Below, piece after piece: positions 17,604 through 26,123 of a DNA stretch of 64,000 nt (position 1 is the first letter of the stretch; each line of letters begins with the position of its first letter). The translations under genes and the position numbers were made by a program. The notes under the pieces are model-generated. The model was given only the letters and a program-made list of their open reading frames with translations. It searched no databases and had not been told where the DNA came from. The stretch spans positions 5,932,501-5,996,500 of the forward strand of contig NZ_CP009438.1 of assembly GCF_000761215.1 (NCBI RefSeq), read 5' to 3'. Source of the DNA: Streptomyces glaucescens (lineage in GTDB: Bacteria > Actinomycetota > Actinomycetes > Streptomycetales > Streptomycetaceae).

Positions 17604-18869
17604 TCACGGGACGATCCTCATCGGGAGTGACTTGATGCCGTTGACGAAGTTCGACACCAGCCGTCCCGGCGCACCGGCGGTCCGCAGCACGGGCAGCGCG
17701 CGCAGTGCCTCCCCGTACAGCACCCGAAGCTGCAGCCGGGCGAAGTGAGCACCGAGACAGACGTGCGGCCCGTCCCCGAAGGACACCTGCGGATTGGGCG
17801 CGCGGCCCAGGTCCAGCCGGTCCGGGTCGGCGAACACCCGCTCGTCCCGGTTGGCCGCCGCATGGCAGACGACCACCTTGTCACCCGCGCGGATCCGGCG
17901 CCCGGCCAGCACGGTGTCGCGGACGGCGGTCCGGCGGAACGTGAGCACCGGCGGGTGCCAGCGCAGCAACTCGTCGACGGCCGAGGCGAGCGGCACGGAA
18001 CCGGACCGCAGCCGCTCGTACTCACCCGGGTGCTCCGCGAGCGCCAGCAGCCCGCCGGGCGCCGCGGCGCGCACCGTGTCGTTGCCGGCGACCGTGAGCA
18101 GGAAGAAGAACATCTCCAGCTCCGCGCCGGCGAGTTCGCCGTCCCGGGCGAGAGTGGTCAGTACGTCGTCGCCGGGGTGGCGCCGCTTGTGCGCGGCGAG
18201 CCGCTGGGCGTAGTCGAACATGTCCCGCAGTGCCGCGGGGGAGCGCGGGTTCACCGGGTTGCCCCGCTCGTCGCGCACCGCGGGTCCCGCCTCGTCCGGG
18301 TCCTGGTAGCCGATCACCCGCTGCGTCCAGTGCAGCAGCAGATGCCGGTCGCTCTCCGGGACGCCCAGCAGATCGGCCAGGTTCAGCAGGGCGTAGTCGT
18401 CGGTGACGGCGGCCACGAGGTCGACGGTGCCGTCCCCCGCCCGCGCCTCGGTCACCGCCCGCGCGAGCAGCGTCCGGGCCCGCTCCCCGGCGACCGCCGT
18501 GAACCGCTCGATCCGGCCGGGGGTGAACGCCCGGCCGACCAGCCGCCGCAGCCGGTTGTGGTGCGGCGGGTCCTGGTTGAGCATCATGCGGCGGATGAAC
18601 GGCAGGTCGTCCGGGTCCGGATCGCGTATCTGGGTGGCGCCGAGGTACGAGGAGAAGGCCGCCGCGTCCTTGAGCACGCGCACCACGTCCGCGTGCCGGG
18701 TCACGGCCCAGAACCCGGGCCCGGCCGGCCAGCCCAGGACCTCCGGCTCCTCCTGCCAGGCCACGGGGTGATGGTCGCGCAGGACCCGGTAGGCGTCGTA
18801 CGGAACCGCGGTGGCGTACCGCCGGGGGTCGAAGACGTCCGGGACGGGCGGGGCGCCGGGCCGGGTCAT
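17604..18869 (-). CDS. Cytochrome P450
   Basis: Protein of 421 residues, soluble bacterial class I type. The haem-binding loop FGDGPHVCLGAHFAR supplies the Cys ligand. The I-helix has VAGNDTVRAAAPGG, with the acid-alcohol pair as Asp-Thr. The K-helix ExxR is ELLR in VDELLRWHPPVLTFRR. The N-terminal DPRRYATAVPYDAYRVLRDHHPVAW is family-typical. The ATG at 18869 overlaps the stop of the upstream hydrolase gene by four bases. No ferredoxin is encoded nearby. The pair is divergent from geosmin synthase, so a terpenoid substrate is possible but unproven. Confidence 0.93.
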   Translation of the reverse strand: MTRPGAPPVPDVFDPRRYATAVPYDAYRVLRDHHPVAWQEEPEVLGWPAGPGFWAVTRHADVVRVLKDAAAFSSYLGATQIRDPDPDDLPFIRRMMLNQDPPHHNRLRRLVGRAFTPGRIERFTAVAGERARTLLARAVTEARAGDGTVDLVAAVTDDYALLNLADLLGVPESDRHLLLHWTQRVIGYQDPDEAGPAVRDERGNPVNPRSPAALRDMFDYAQRLAAHKRRHPGDDVLTTLARDGELAGAELEMFFFLLTVAGNDTVRAAAPGGLLALAEHPGEYERLRSGSVPLASAVDELLRWHPPVLTFRRTAVRDTVLAGRRIRAGDKVVVCHAAANRDERVFADPDRLDLGRAPNPQVSFGDGPHVCLGAHFARLQLRVLYGEALRALPVLRTAGAPGRLVSNFVNGIKSLPMRIVP

Positions 18870-19681
18870 GCGGGCCCGCCCGTACCGACCAGGGCCGCGG
18901 CCGGGTCCGGGTCCGGGTCCGCCCTGAGGAAGTCCTCCACCACCCGGATCAGCTCCAGCGGCGTCTCGTCCATCGCGTAGTGCCCCGCGCAGGGCAGTTC
19001 GTGCAGTTCCGCGCGCGGATACCAGGCCAGCCAGGTCGCCGTGAGCAGATCCGCCGACAGCGCGGGATCGAGCGCCCCCGCGACGGCGAGCGCGGGGACC
19101 GTCGCGCCCTCCACCCGGTCGTGGAAGTCCTCCCGCGCCCAGGAGTCCAGCCAGGCGCGGAAGGCCTTCGGGTCGCTGCACGCCAGGGAGCGCTCCACCA
19201 TCCGGTCCAGCCAGGCGGCGGGGCGGCGGCCACCGGTGGTGAGGTCGATGATGGCCCGCCGGTTCTCCGGCCGGTGCGCCGCGTCCGCGAACAGCTCCCA
19301 CTGCTGCGGCGGCAGGTCGAGCCCGGAGGCCGGGACGGGGGAGACGCCGACGATCCGGCGCAGCCGGTGCGGTGCCACCGTCAGCAGCCGCTGGGCGACC
19401 GCGCCGCCCATCGAGTGCCCCACCACCGAGAACCGCCGCCAGCCCAGCCGGTCGGCCAGCCGGACCAGGTCCAGCGCGGCCTCACCGGTGGTGCACGCGC
19501 CCGAACAGGCGCGCGCCGCGCCGTAGCCGCGCAGATCGACCAGCGCGTACTGGAACGCCGCACGGTCCAGATCCGGCAGCAGGGGGGTGAACGCGGAGCG
19601 GTCGGCGAACCATCCGTGCACGGCGAACACCTTGTGGGCGCCGGCGCCGTGCAGTTCGTGGGGGAGCGCGAAGGAGGTCAT
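18866..19681 (-). CDS. Alpha/beta hydrolase
   Basis: Protein of 271 residues. It has the alpha/beta-hydrolase layout: VHGWFADRSAF oxyanion region, nucleophile elbow GHSMGG (Ser), probable acid in AGALDPALS and the catalytic His in CAGHYAMDE. There is no signal peptide. The ATG at 19681 has an upstream GGAGG-like context, and the hydrolase reads directly into the P450 with a 4-base overlap, so the two proteins are made together. It may hydrolyse an ester or open a ring in the same route as the P450; the substrate is not predictable. Confidence 0.85.
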   Translation of the reverse strand: MTSFALPHELHGAGAHKVFAVHGWFADRSAFTPLLPDLDRAAFQYALVDLRGYGAARACSGACTTGEAALDLVRLADRLGWRRFSVVGHSMGGAVAQRLLTVAPHRLRRIVGVSPVPASGLDLPPQQWELFADAAHRPENRRAIIDLTTGGRRPAAWLDRMVERSLACSDPKAFRAWLDSWAREDFHDRVEGATVPALAVAGALDPALSADLLTATWLAWYPRAELHELPCAGHYAMDETPLELIRVVEDFLRADPDPDPAAALVGTGGPA

Positions 19682-19843
19682 GGCATCACCGTGGCGGGAG
19701 GTCGAGGGGGCGGCAAGGGTGCGTACACCGCGGACAACGGACCGGCCCGGCGGCGAACTCCCGCACCACCCGTGATTCACGCGATGGTGTGATCATGTGC
19801 GTCCCGGTGGATGCCCCGGCGGACACGGGGGTAGGGCCCGGCC
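19682..19843. promoter_or_regulatory. Divergent promoter region, hydrolase-P450 / geosmin synthase
   Basis: Gap of 162 bases. A less GC-rich stretch around 19770-19805 (GTGATTCACGCGATGGTGTGATCATGTG) is the likely control region. A purine-rich site GGGGGTAGGG precedes the geosmin synthase ATG at 19844. Confidence 0.4.
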
Positions 19844-22021
19844 ATGACGCAGCCGTTCGAACTCCCGCACTTCTACATGCCGTATCCCGCGCGGCTGAAC
19901 CCGCACCTCGACACCGCACGCGCCCACTCCACCGCGTGGGCGCGCGAGATGGGCATGCTGGAGGGGTCCGGGATCTGGGAGCAGGCCGACCTCGACGCGC
20001 ACGACTACGGCCTGCTCTGCGCCTACACCCACCCCGACTGCGACGCGGAAGCGCTCGCGCTCATCACCGACTGGTACGTGTGGGTGTTCTTCTTCGACGA
20101 CCACTTCCTGGAGACGTTCAAGCGCAGCCAGGACCGCGCGGGCGGCAAGGCCTACCTGGACCGGCTGCCGCTGTTCATGCCGCTTGAGCCGGGCACCCCC
20201 GTGCCCGAGCCGCGGAACCCGGTCGAGGCGGGCCTCGCCGACCTGTGGGCGCGCACCGTGCCGTCGATGTCGGCCGGCTGGCGCCGCCGCTTCGCCGTCG
20301 CCACCGAGCACCTGCTGAACGAGTCCCTGTGGGAGCTGTCCAACATCAACGAGGGGCGGATCGCCAACCCCGTCGAGTACATCGAGATGCGCCGCAAGGT
20401 CGGCGGCGCCCCCTGGTCCGCGGGGCTGGTGGAGTACGCGACCGCCGAGGTGCCCGCGTCCGTCGCCGGCACCCGGCCGCTGCGGGTGCTGATGGAGACG
20501 TTCTCGGACGCCGTGCACCTGCGCAACGACCTCTTCTCCTACCAGCGGGAGGTCGAGGAGGAGGGCGAGAACAGCAACGGCGTCCTCGTGCTGGAGACCT
20601 TCTTCGGCTGCACCACCCAGGAGGCCGCCGACACCGTCAACGACGTCCTCAGCTCCCGGCTCCACCAGTTCGAGCACACCGCGTTGACCGAAGTGCCCGC
20701 GCTCGCCTTGGAGAAGGGGCTCACCCCGGCCGAGGTCGCGGCGGTGGCCGCCTACACCAAGGGCTTGCAGGACTGGCAGTCCGGCGGCCACGAGTGGCAC
20801 CTGCGCTCCAGCCGCTACATGAACGAGAACGCCGTCGCCCCGGGCGGGCCGGGCCCCGGCGTGCTGGGCACCTCGGCGACCGACGTGCGCGCGCTGCTCG
20901 CCTCCACGGGCGCCCGGCGGCTGCGGGCCTGGACGCACCGGCCGTTCCAGAAGGTCGGCCCGTCCCGCATCCCCGACATCCGCATGCCCTACCCGCTCCG
21001 GCTGAACGCCGGCCTGGACGGCGCGCGGGCCCGGCTGCTGCCGTGGACGCGGAAGATGGGCATGCTCAGCGAGGGCGTCTGGGACGAGGACAAACTCGCC
21101 GCCTACGACCTCGCGCTGTGCTCCGCCGGGCTGGACCCGGACGGCTCCGAGACGGCCCTCGACCTCAGCGCGCAGTGGCTGGCCTTCGGCACCTACGGCG
21201 ACGACTACTACCCGCTGGTCTACGGGCACCGCCGCGACCTCGCCGCCGCCCGGCTCACCACCGAGCGCCTGTCGGCCTGCATGCCGCTCGCCGGCGAGGA
21301 GCCGATCGTCCCCGTCAACGCCATGGAGCGCAGCCTCATCGACCTGTGGGGGCGCACCACCGCCGGCATGGACGAGGAGTCCCGCCGTGGCCTGAAGAAC
21401 GCCGTGGACGTGATGACGCGGTCCTGGGTGTGGGAGGTGTCGAACCAGCTCCAGCACCGCATCCCCGACCCCGTCGACTACCTGGAGATGCGCCGCGCCA
21501 CCTTCGGCTCCGACATGACCATGAGCCTGTGCCGCATGGGCCACGGCCCCTCGGTCCCGCCGGAGGTCTACCGCAGCGGGCCGGTCCGCTCCTTGGAGAA
21601 CGCGGCCATGGACTTCGCCTGCCTCCTCAACGACGTGTTCTCCTACCAGAAGGAGATCGAGTACGAGGGCGAGATCCACAACGCGGTGCTGGTCGTGCAG
21701 AACTTCTTCGGCATCGACTACCCGGCCGCCCTGGACATCGTCGGCGACCTGCTGAACCAGCGCATGGAACAGTTCGAGCACGTGCTCGCCACCGAGATCC
21801 CCGTGGTGTGCGAGGACTTCTCCCTCTCGGCCGAGGCGCGGGCCGGACTGGACTCGTACGTCGTCGCGCTGCAGAACTGGATGGCGGGCATCCTCAACTG
21901 GCACCGCTCGGTGAACCGCTACAAGCCCGAGTGGCTGGCGAGCCGCGCCCACGCCTTCCTCCCGGACCGCGCCCCCGCCGTGCCGGTCCCCAGGGCCCCG
22001 GCCCCCGCGTGGACCGGCTGA
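19844..22021 (+). CDS. geoA: Geosmin synthase (germacradienol/geosmin synthase)
   Basis: Protein of 725 residues, the size of the bifunctional bacterial enzyme. Two terpene-cyclase domains are visible. The N-terminal one (about 1-330) has the Mg2+ motif FFFDDHFLE and the NSE-type NDLFSYQREVEEE; it should turn farnesyl diphosphate into germacradienol. The C-terminal one (about 370-710) begins with a repeated DIRMPYPLRLNAGLD, has DDYYP and NDVFSYQKEIEYE, and should convert germacradienol to geosmin with loss of acetone. Both halves open with the same xMPYPxRLNP pattern, which shows the internal duplication. Highly conserved in Streptomyces. Confidence 0.97.
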   Translation: MTQPFELPHFYMPYPARLNPHLDTARAHSTAWAREMGMLEGSGIWEQADLDAHDYGLLCAYTHPDCDAEALALITDWYVWVFFFDDHFLETFKRSQDRAGGKAYLDRLPLFMPLEPGTPVPEPRNPVEAGLADLWARTVPSMSAGWRRRFAVATEHLLNESLWELSNINEGRIANPVEYIEMRRKVGGAPWSAGLVEYATAEVPASVAGTRPLRVLMETFSDAVHLRNDLFSYQREVEEEGENSNGVLVLETFFGCTTQEAADTVNDVLSSRLHQFEHTALTEVPALALEKGLTPAEVAAVAAYTKGLQDWQSGGHEWHLRSSRYMNENAVAPGGPGPGVLGTSATDVRALLASTGARRLRAWTHRPFQKVGPSRIPDIRMPYPLRLNAGLDGARARLLPWTRKMGMLSEGVWDEDKLAAYDLALCSAGLDPDGSETALDLSAQWLAFGTYGDDYYPLVYGHRRDLAAARLTTERLSACMPLAGEEPIVPVNAMERSLIDLWGRTTAGMDEESRRGLKNAVDVMTRSWVWEVSNQLQHRIPDPVDYLEMRRATFGSDMTMSLCRMGHGPSVPPEVYRSGPVRSLENAAMDFACLLNDVFSYQKEIEYEGEIHNAVLVVQNFFGIDYPAALDIVGDLLNQRMEQFEHVLATEIPVVCEDFSLSAEARAGLDSYVVALQNWMAGILNWHRSVNRYKPEWLASRAHAFLPDRAPAVPVPRAPAPAWTG

Positions 22022-22049
22022 CGCGGCGTCCGCGGTGATCCCCCGAGGC

Positions 22050-22113
22050 GGTCGGGTGGTCAGGCGGTCGGGCGGTCAGGCGGTCGGGTGGTCGGGCGGT
22101 CAGGTGGCCGGGC
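22050..22113. repeat. 8-bp tandem repeat, eight units
   Basis: Eight in-phase units of GGTCRGGY (variants GGTCGGGT, GGTCAGGC, GGTCGGGC, GGCCGGGC) run from 22050 to 22113, with a partial ninth unit after. The array lies between two converging genes and covers the last codons and stop of the minus-strand gene ending at 22100. Confidence 0.85.
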
Positions 22114-22837
22114 GGTCCGCCCGCCCGGCGGCGTGCCCGGCCGCGGCTCGGGCCAGTGCCCGGATCACCGGGTGCGGGTCCGAGCCGTCGCCGGACAGTT
22201 CCGGCTGGAAGAGCGTCGCCAGGTAGAAGGGGTGTCCCGGCAGTTCGGCGATGCGGACGGCGCCGCTCTCGTCGTGGCCGGAGAACCGCAGCCCGTGCGC
22301 GCGCAGCGTGCCGAGGTGCCGGGAGGGCCCGTAGGCGCAGGAGTAGCGCTCGACCGTGCGCTCGGCGCCCAGGAGGGAGTGCGCCAGGGACCCCGGCTCC
22401 AGCCGTACGGCGGCCTCGTGACCGACCAGCGAGCAGGCGAGCGGCTCGATCAGGAAGTCGTCCGCGTCCGGGTCGTTCTCGGCGTGCGCGGCACCGGTCA
22501 GTCCGCACACCGCGCGGGCGAACTCCAGCAGCGCGTGCTGGAACCCGCCGCAGGTGCCGAGGAACGGGATGCCCTCCTCCCGCGCGGTGCGGATGGCGGC
22601 GAGCACGCCCGCCTCGCTGCGGTACGGGCTGCCGGGCACCACCCAGACCGCGTCGAACCCGCGCACCGCCCCGTCGGCTTCGGCGTCCCCGGAGGGGATC
22701 CAGTACGGGTCGAGGACGAGCCGGTCGCGCTCGGCGAGCGCGTCCAGCAGCCGCGGGATCCGGGAGTGCGAGACGACGTGGGGGGAGCGGTCGCCGACCA
22801 GGGCGACCCGCGCGGTACGAGGTGCGGTCCGTGTCAT
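22100..22837 (-). CDS. CTP-synthase C-terminal-like class I glutamine amidotransferase, His-less
   Basis: Protein of 245 residues resembling only the glutaminase half of CTP synthase. The start VALVGDRSPHVVSHSRIP, the nucleophile loop FLGTCGGFQHALLEFAR with its Cys and the closing ATLFQPELSGDGSDPHPVI are clear. In active glutaminases the last motif is FHPE; here His is Gln. No synthetase domain is encoded nearby, so it is either not a glutaminase or works with another partner. It matches the family often labelled CTP synthase C-terminal region-related. It is divergent from a LysR regulator, with two palindromes between. Confidence 0.75.
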   Translation of the reverse strand: MTRTAPRTARVALVGDRSPHVVSHSRIPRLLDALAERDRLVLDPYWIPSGDAEADGAVRGFDAVWVVPGSPYRSEAGVLAAIRTAREEGIPFLGTCGGFQHALLEFARAVCGLTGAAHAENDPDADDFLIEPLACSLVGHEAAVRLEPGSLAHSLLGAERTVERYSCAYGPSRHLGTLRAHGLRFSGHDESGAVRIAELPGHPFYLATLFQPELSGDGSDPHPVIRALARAAAGHAAGRADRPAT

Positions 22838-22874
22838 GCGTGCATCCTCCGCGCGGCCTCGGGTTCACGTCCAA

Positions 22875-22909
22875 CGATGATCTCTGCATCATCGATCAGC
22901 GCCGCTGAT
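22875..22909. promoter_or_regulatory. Two palindromes between the amidotransferase-like and LysR genes
   Basis: First element: CGATGAT (22875-22881) paired with ATCATCG (22888-22894), 6-base spacer. Second: ATCAGC-GCC-GCTGAT (22895-22909), a perfect 15-bp element of LysR-box size. Both fit LysR control of the divergent pair. Confidence 0.6.
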
Positions 22910-22924
22910 GAGAGGCTGGCCCGC

Positions 22925-23791
22925 ATGGACCCGCACCTGCTGCGCACCTACGTCACCGTCGCCCGCCTCGCCTCCTTCTCGGCGGCCGCGCGGGAACTCG
23001 GCTACACCCAGTCCGCGGTGTCCCAGCACATCGCCGCCCTCGAACAGGACCTCGGCGCGCCCCTGCTCACCCGCCGCCCCGTGGCCCCCACCGCGGCCGG
23101 TGAACGGCTCCTCGAACACGCGGGCCCGCTGCTGCTCCGCCTCGACGCGGCCCGCGCGGACGTGGCACGGATCGCCGCCGCGCCCGCACCCGGGCTGGAC
23201 CTCGCGGCCTGCCCGACCGCACTCGCGCCCCGCGTCCTCGCCGCCCTCCCGGCGGCCGGAGTCACCCTGCGGGCACTGCCCCGGGCCGAGGTGCCCGCGG
23301 CCGTCGCCACCGGCGTCGCGGACCTCGGCCTGGTCGACGGCCTGGCCGCGCCGAGCGACCCGCTGCGGCTGCCCGACGTGGCGCCGCTGACCACCGAGGG
23401 CGTCGGCGAGGAGCCGGTCTGCGTGCTGCTGCCCGCCACCCACCCGCTCGCCCGGCGCACCGGGCTGCGCCTGGACGACCTCGCCGACGCCCGCTGGCTG
23501 GACGCCCCCGACGCCGCCCTGCCGCTGGCCCAGTTGCGGGCGGCGGCGGGCGGTCACGGCTTCCGGCCCGCCCTGCGGTACGAGGGCACCGACGTCCGCG
23601 GCCTGACCGCGCTGGCCGCCGCCGGGCACGGACTGACCCTGCTGCCGCGCACGGCGGCCGGCTCGGTGCCGGGCGCGGTCGCCGTCCCCCTCGTGGCCCC
23701 GGGGCTCGTGCACCGCACGGAGCTGGTGTTCGGCGGATCGCTCCGGGGAGCCGCCGCGGCGCTCGCGGAGGCCCTGCGCGCCCGCGCGTGA
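22925..23791 (+). CDS. LysR-family transcriptional regulator
   Basis: Protein of 288 residues. The N-terminal winged helix-turn-helix is standard (RTYVTVARLASFSAAARELGYTQSAVSQHIAALEQDLGAPLLTR in order). The effector domain follows after a linker, with the usual two-lobe periplasmic-binding fold and TALAAAGHGLTLLPR. The ATG at 22925 gives the canonical MDPHLLRTYVTV start. By position it probably controls the divergent amidotransferase-like gene and itself through the palindromes in the 87-base gap. The inducer is unknown. Confidence 0.9.
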   Translation: MDPHLLRTYVTVARLASFSAAARELGYTQSAVSQHIAALEQDLGAPLLTRRPVAPTAAGERLLEHAGPLLLRLDAARADVARIAAAPAPGLDLAACPTALAPRVLAALPAAGVTLRALPRAEVPAAVATGVADLGLVDGLAAPSDPLRLPDVAPLTTEGVGEEPVCVLLPATHPLARRTGLRLDDLADARWLDAPDAALPLAQLRAAAGGHGFRPALRYEGTDVRGLTALAAAGHGLTLLPRTAAGSVPGAVAVPLVAPGLVHRTELVFGGSLRGAAAALAEALRARA

Positions 23792-23863
23792 CCGGTCAGT
23801 CTCACTCGTTCGTGGCACGTCGGCGGCCGGTACGCCGGGTAGAGCACCAGCCGGAGGCGATCC

Positions 23864-24475
23864 ATGGAACAGACCGCGTTGCGTCCCAGGCCGCTGCCCG
23901 GACAGGAGCCGGGCGGCGGCCGCCCCGGCCGGCCCGCCCGGCGCCCGCAGGCCGGCCGCCGCCGCTGCCGGCGGCTCACGACCCTGCTGCTCGGCCTGCT
24001 CGGCCTGCTCACCGGGGCCGCCCTCGTGCTGTCCGGGGTCTGGCTGGGCACCATGGGCGTCACGGTGACCGGGGCGATCAAGCTCGCCGAACTCCCGTGG
24101 ACGACGGCCCAGCGGGCACCGGGAGCGGCCGCCGAGGGCGGCCCGGGGCCGAAGGCGGGCCGCGAACCGTCCAGGCCGCCCGGATCCCCGGCGCCCTCCC
24201 CGCCGGCCGCCGGAGCCGTGCTCGGCGTGACCGTGGTGGACGCCGGGAAGCCCGGCGCCCTGGTGGTCGGGGTGCACACGCCGGGGCCCGGCCACGCGGC
24301 CGGCCTGGCCCGCGGCGATGTGCTCCTCACCTTCGACGGCGCCCGGATCGACTCCGCGGCCGACCTGGCCCGTGCGGTCGGGCGGGCCGAGCCGGGTGCG
24401 GACGTCACACTGACGGTGCGCCACGAGAGCGGCGCCTACCAGCAGCTCACGGCCGTCCCGGGCCTGGTGACCTGA
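23864..24475 (+). CDS. Membrane-anchored PDZ-domain protein
   Basis: Protein of 203 residues. A basic, proline-rich cytoplasmic N-terminus (about 1-38) precedes one hydrophobic segment (LTTLLLGLLGLLTGAALVLSGVWL), then a Pro/Gly-rich linker and a C-terminal PDZ domain (AVLGVTVVDAG to LTAVPG) with the carboxylate-binding-like loop and GLARGDVLLTFDGARIDS. There is no protease domain, so it probably binds C-terminal peptides of envelope proteins rather than cleaving. It stands alone. Confidence 0.8.
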   Translation: MEQTALRPRPLPGQEPGGGRPGRPARRPQAGRRRCRRLTTLLLGLLGLLTGAALVLSGVWLGTMGVTVTGAIKLAELPWTTAQRAPGAAAEGGPGPKAGREPSRPPGSPAPSPPAAGAVLGVTVVDAGKPGALVVGVHTPGPGHAAGLARGDVLLTFDGARIDSAADLARAVGRAEPGADVTLTVRHESGAYQQLTAVPGLVT

Positions 24476-24551
24476 GCCGCCGGCCGGCGGCGCCCCCCGA
24501 GGACCGCGGGACGGCCCCGCACGCGCGAGGCAACGACGAGACCGGCCCGAG

Positions 24552-24819
24552 CCCCCTGCCGCACCTGCCCGCCACGGCTGGCCTCGTCCCGCGCGGCGTG
24601 CGCCGACGGCTGGTGCGGGCCTCCGGCGGCGCCCCTGCCGCTGCCCGGCGTCCGGACGGCGCCGAAGGACCCGGTCCCCTCGCACCCGAGCCCCCTCCGC
24701 GCCCCCCTGCCGCACCTGCCCGCCACGGCCGGCCTCGTCCCGCGCGGCGCGCGCCGACGGCTGGTGCGGCTCTCCGGCGGCGTCCCTGCCGCTGCCCGGC
24801 GTCCGGACGGCGCCGAAGG
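24552..24819. repeat. 117-bp direct repeat, two copies
   Basis: Copy 1 is 24552-24668 and copy 2 is 24703-24819, offset 151 bases with no gaps and five mismatches. The 464-base gap 24476-24939 that holds them has no gene I believe in, although a minus-strand frame stays open through both copies because of the GC content. Confidence 0.8.
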
Positions 24820-24939
24820 GCCGGCCCCCTTGCCGCGGACCGTCCGAAAGTCTCGAAAAGCCCCGTACACCGGCTCGCGCCGCCCCCACGGTCCGGGCAG
24901 GATGCTGCCCGTGGTTCCCGCACCCGCCAGGAGGCCCGG

Positions 24940-26070
24940 ATGACCGGCAACAGCACCCCCGCGCCCTTCACCGCCGACGACTACCGGGCCCGCATGGAGC
25001 GGGCCACCCGCGCGGCCGCCGACGCGGGACTGGCGGGACTCCTCGTCGCCCCCGGCCCCGACCTCGTGTGGCTCACCGGCTACGCGCCCACCGCCACCAC
25101 CGAGCGGCTCACCCTGCTCGTCCTCGCCGCGGGAACGGATCCCGTCCTCGTCGTCCCCACCCTCGAGGCCCCGGACGCCGAGAAGGCCGCCGGCGCCCCC
25201 GCGCTGACCCTGCGCGACTGGACCGACGGCAAGGACCCCTACGCCGCCACCGCCGCCCTCCTCGACCCGTCCGGCCGCTTCGGGGTCAGCGACAACGCGT
25301 GGGCCATGCACCTGCTGGGCCTGCAGAAGGCACTGCCCGGCACCTCCTACGCCTCCCTCACCGAGGCCCTGCCGATGCTCCGCGCGGTGAAGGACGAGGC
25401 GGAACTGCGGCTCCTCACGGCGGCGGGCGCCGCCGCCGACGCCGCGTTCGAGGAGATCCGCGGGGCTCCCTTCGCCGGCCGCCGGGAGTCCGAGATCGCC
25501 GCGGACCTCGCCGCCCTGCTGCGCCGGTTCGGCCACGAACAGGTCGACTTCACCATCGTCGCCTCCGGCCCCAACGGGGCCAACCCGCACCACGAGGTGG
25601 GCGACCGGGTCGTCGAACGCGGAGACATGGTCGTCCTCGACTTCGGCGGCCTCAAGGACGGCTACGGCTCCGACACCTCCCGCACGGTCCACGTCGGCGA
25701 ACCCACCGACGAGGAACGCCGGGTCCACGACATCGTCCGCGAGGCGCAGGAGGCGGGCTTCCGCGCGGTGCGGCCCGGCGCCGCCTGCCAGGACGTCGAC
25801 CGGGCCGCCCGCGCGGTCATCACCGACGCCGGGTACGGCGAGTACTTCATCCACCGCACCGGACACGGCATCGGCGTCACCACGCACGAACCGCCGTACA
25901 TGATCGAGGGCGAGGAACAGCCCCTGGTGCCCGGCATGTGCTTCTCCGTGGAGCCCGGCATCTACCTGCCCGGCCGGTTCGGCGTCCGCATCGAGGACAT
26001 CGTGACCGTGACCGAGGACGGCGGCCGTCGTTTGAACAACACCCGGCGCGAGATGGTGACGGTGGACTGA
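24940..26070 (+). CDS. M24 metallopeptidase, Xaa-Pro aminopeptidase type
   Basis: Protein of 376 residues. The N-terminal creatinase-like domain (about 1-145) is followed by a pita-bread M24 domain. The five metal ligands can be placed: two Asp in MVVLDFGGLKDGYGSDTSRTV, His in HRTGHGIGV, Glu in SVEPGIYLPG and Glu in GVRIEDIV. It should remove N-terminal residues before proline using two Mn2+ or similar ions. The ATG at 24940 has a CAGGAGG site. There is no signal peptide, so it is cytosolic. The next gene starts 53 bases downstream. Confidence 0.9.
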   Translation: MTGNSTPAPFTADDYRARMERATRAAADAGLAGLLVAPGPDLVWLTGYAPTATTERLTLLVLAAGTDPVLVVPTLEAPDAEKAAGAPALTLRDWTDGKDPYAATAALLDPSGRFGVSDNAWAMHLLGLQKALPGTSYASLTEALPMLRAVKDEAELRLLTAAGAAADAAFEEIRGAPFAGRRESEIAADLAALLRRFGHEQVDFTIVASGPNGANPHHEVGDRVVERGDMVVLDFGGLKDGYGSDTSRTVHVGEPTDEERRVHDIVREAQEAGFRAVRPGAACQDVDRAARAVITDAGYGEYFIHRTGHGIGVTTHEPPYMIEGEEQPLVPGMCFSVEPGIYLPGRFGVRIEDIVTVTEDGGRRLNNTRREMVTVD

Positions 26071-26123
26071 CCGCGCCCCACGATCCCGTGCCCGTACGCC
26101 CCGCACACGACAACGGCCGACCC

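Noticed and set aside
17604..18869. P450 considered as the fifth conservon gene (CvnE)
   Set aside because: It is 7 kb from cvnA, on a separate operon with a hydrolase; no evidence of co-transcription with the conservon.
22050..22113. Considered as a CRISPR array
   Set aside because: The 8-bp units are contiguous without spacers, and no cas genes are present.
22100..22837. Considered as a selenoprotein because its family is sometimes so labelled
   Set aside because: No in-frame TGA is read through here; the frame is complete with Cys at the nucleophile.
22889..24889. A 666-codon minus-strand frame covering the LysR and PDZ genes
   Set aside because: Overlaps two convincing plus-strand genes and owes its length to base composition; it also crosses the 117-bp repeat, giving apparently repeated protein sequence with no biological support.
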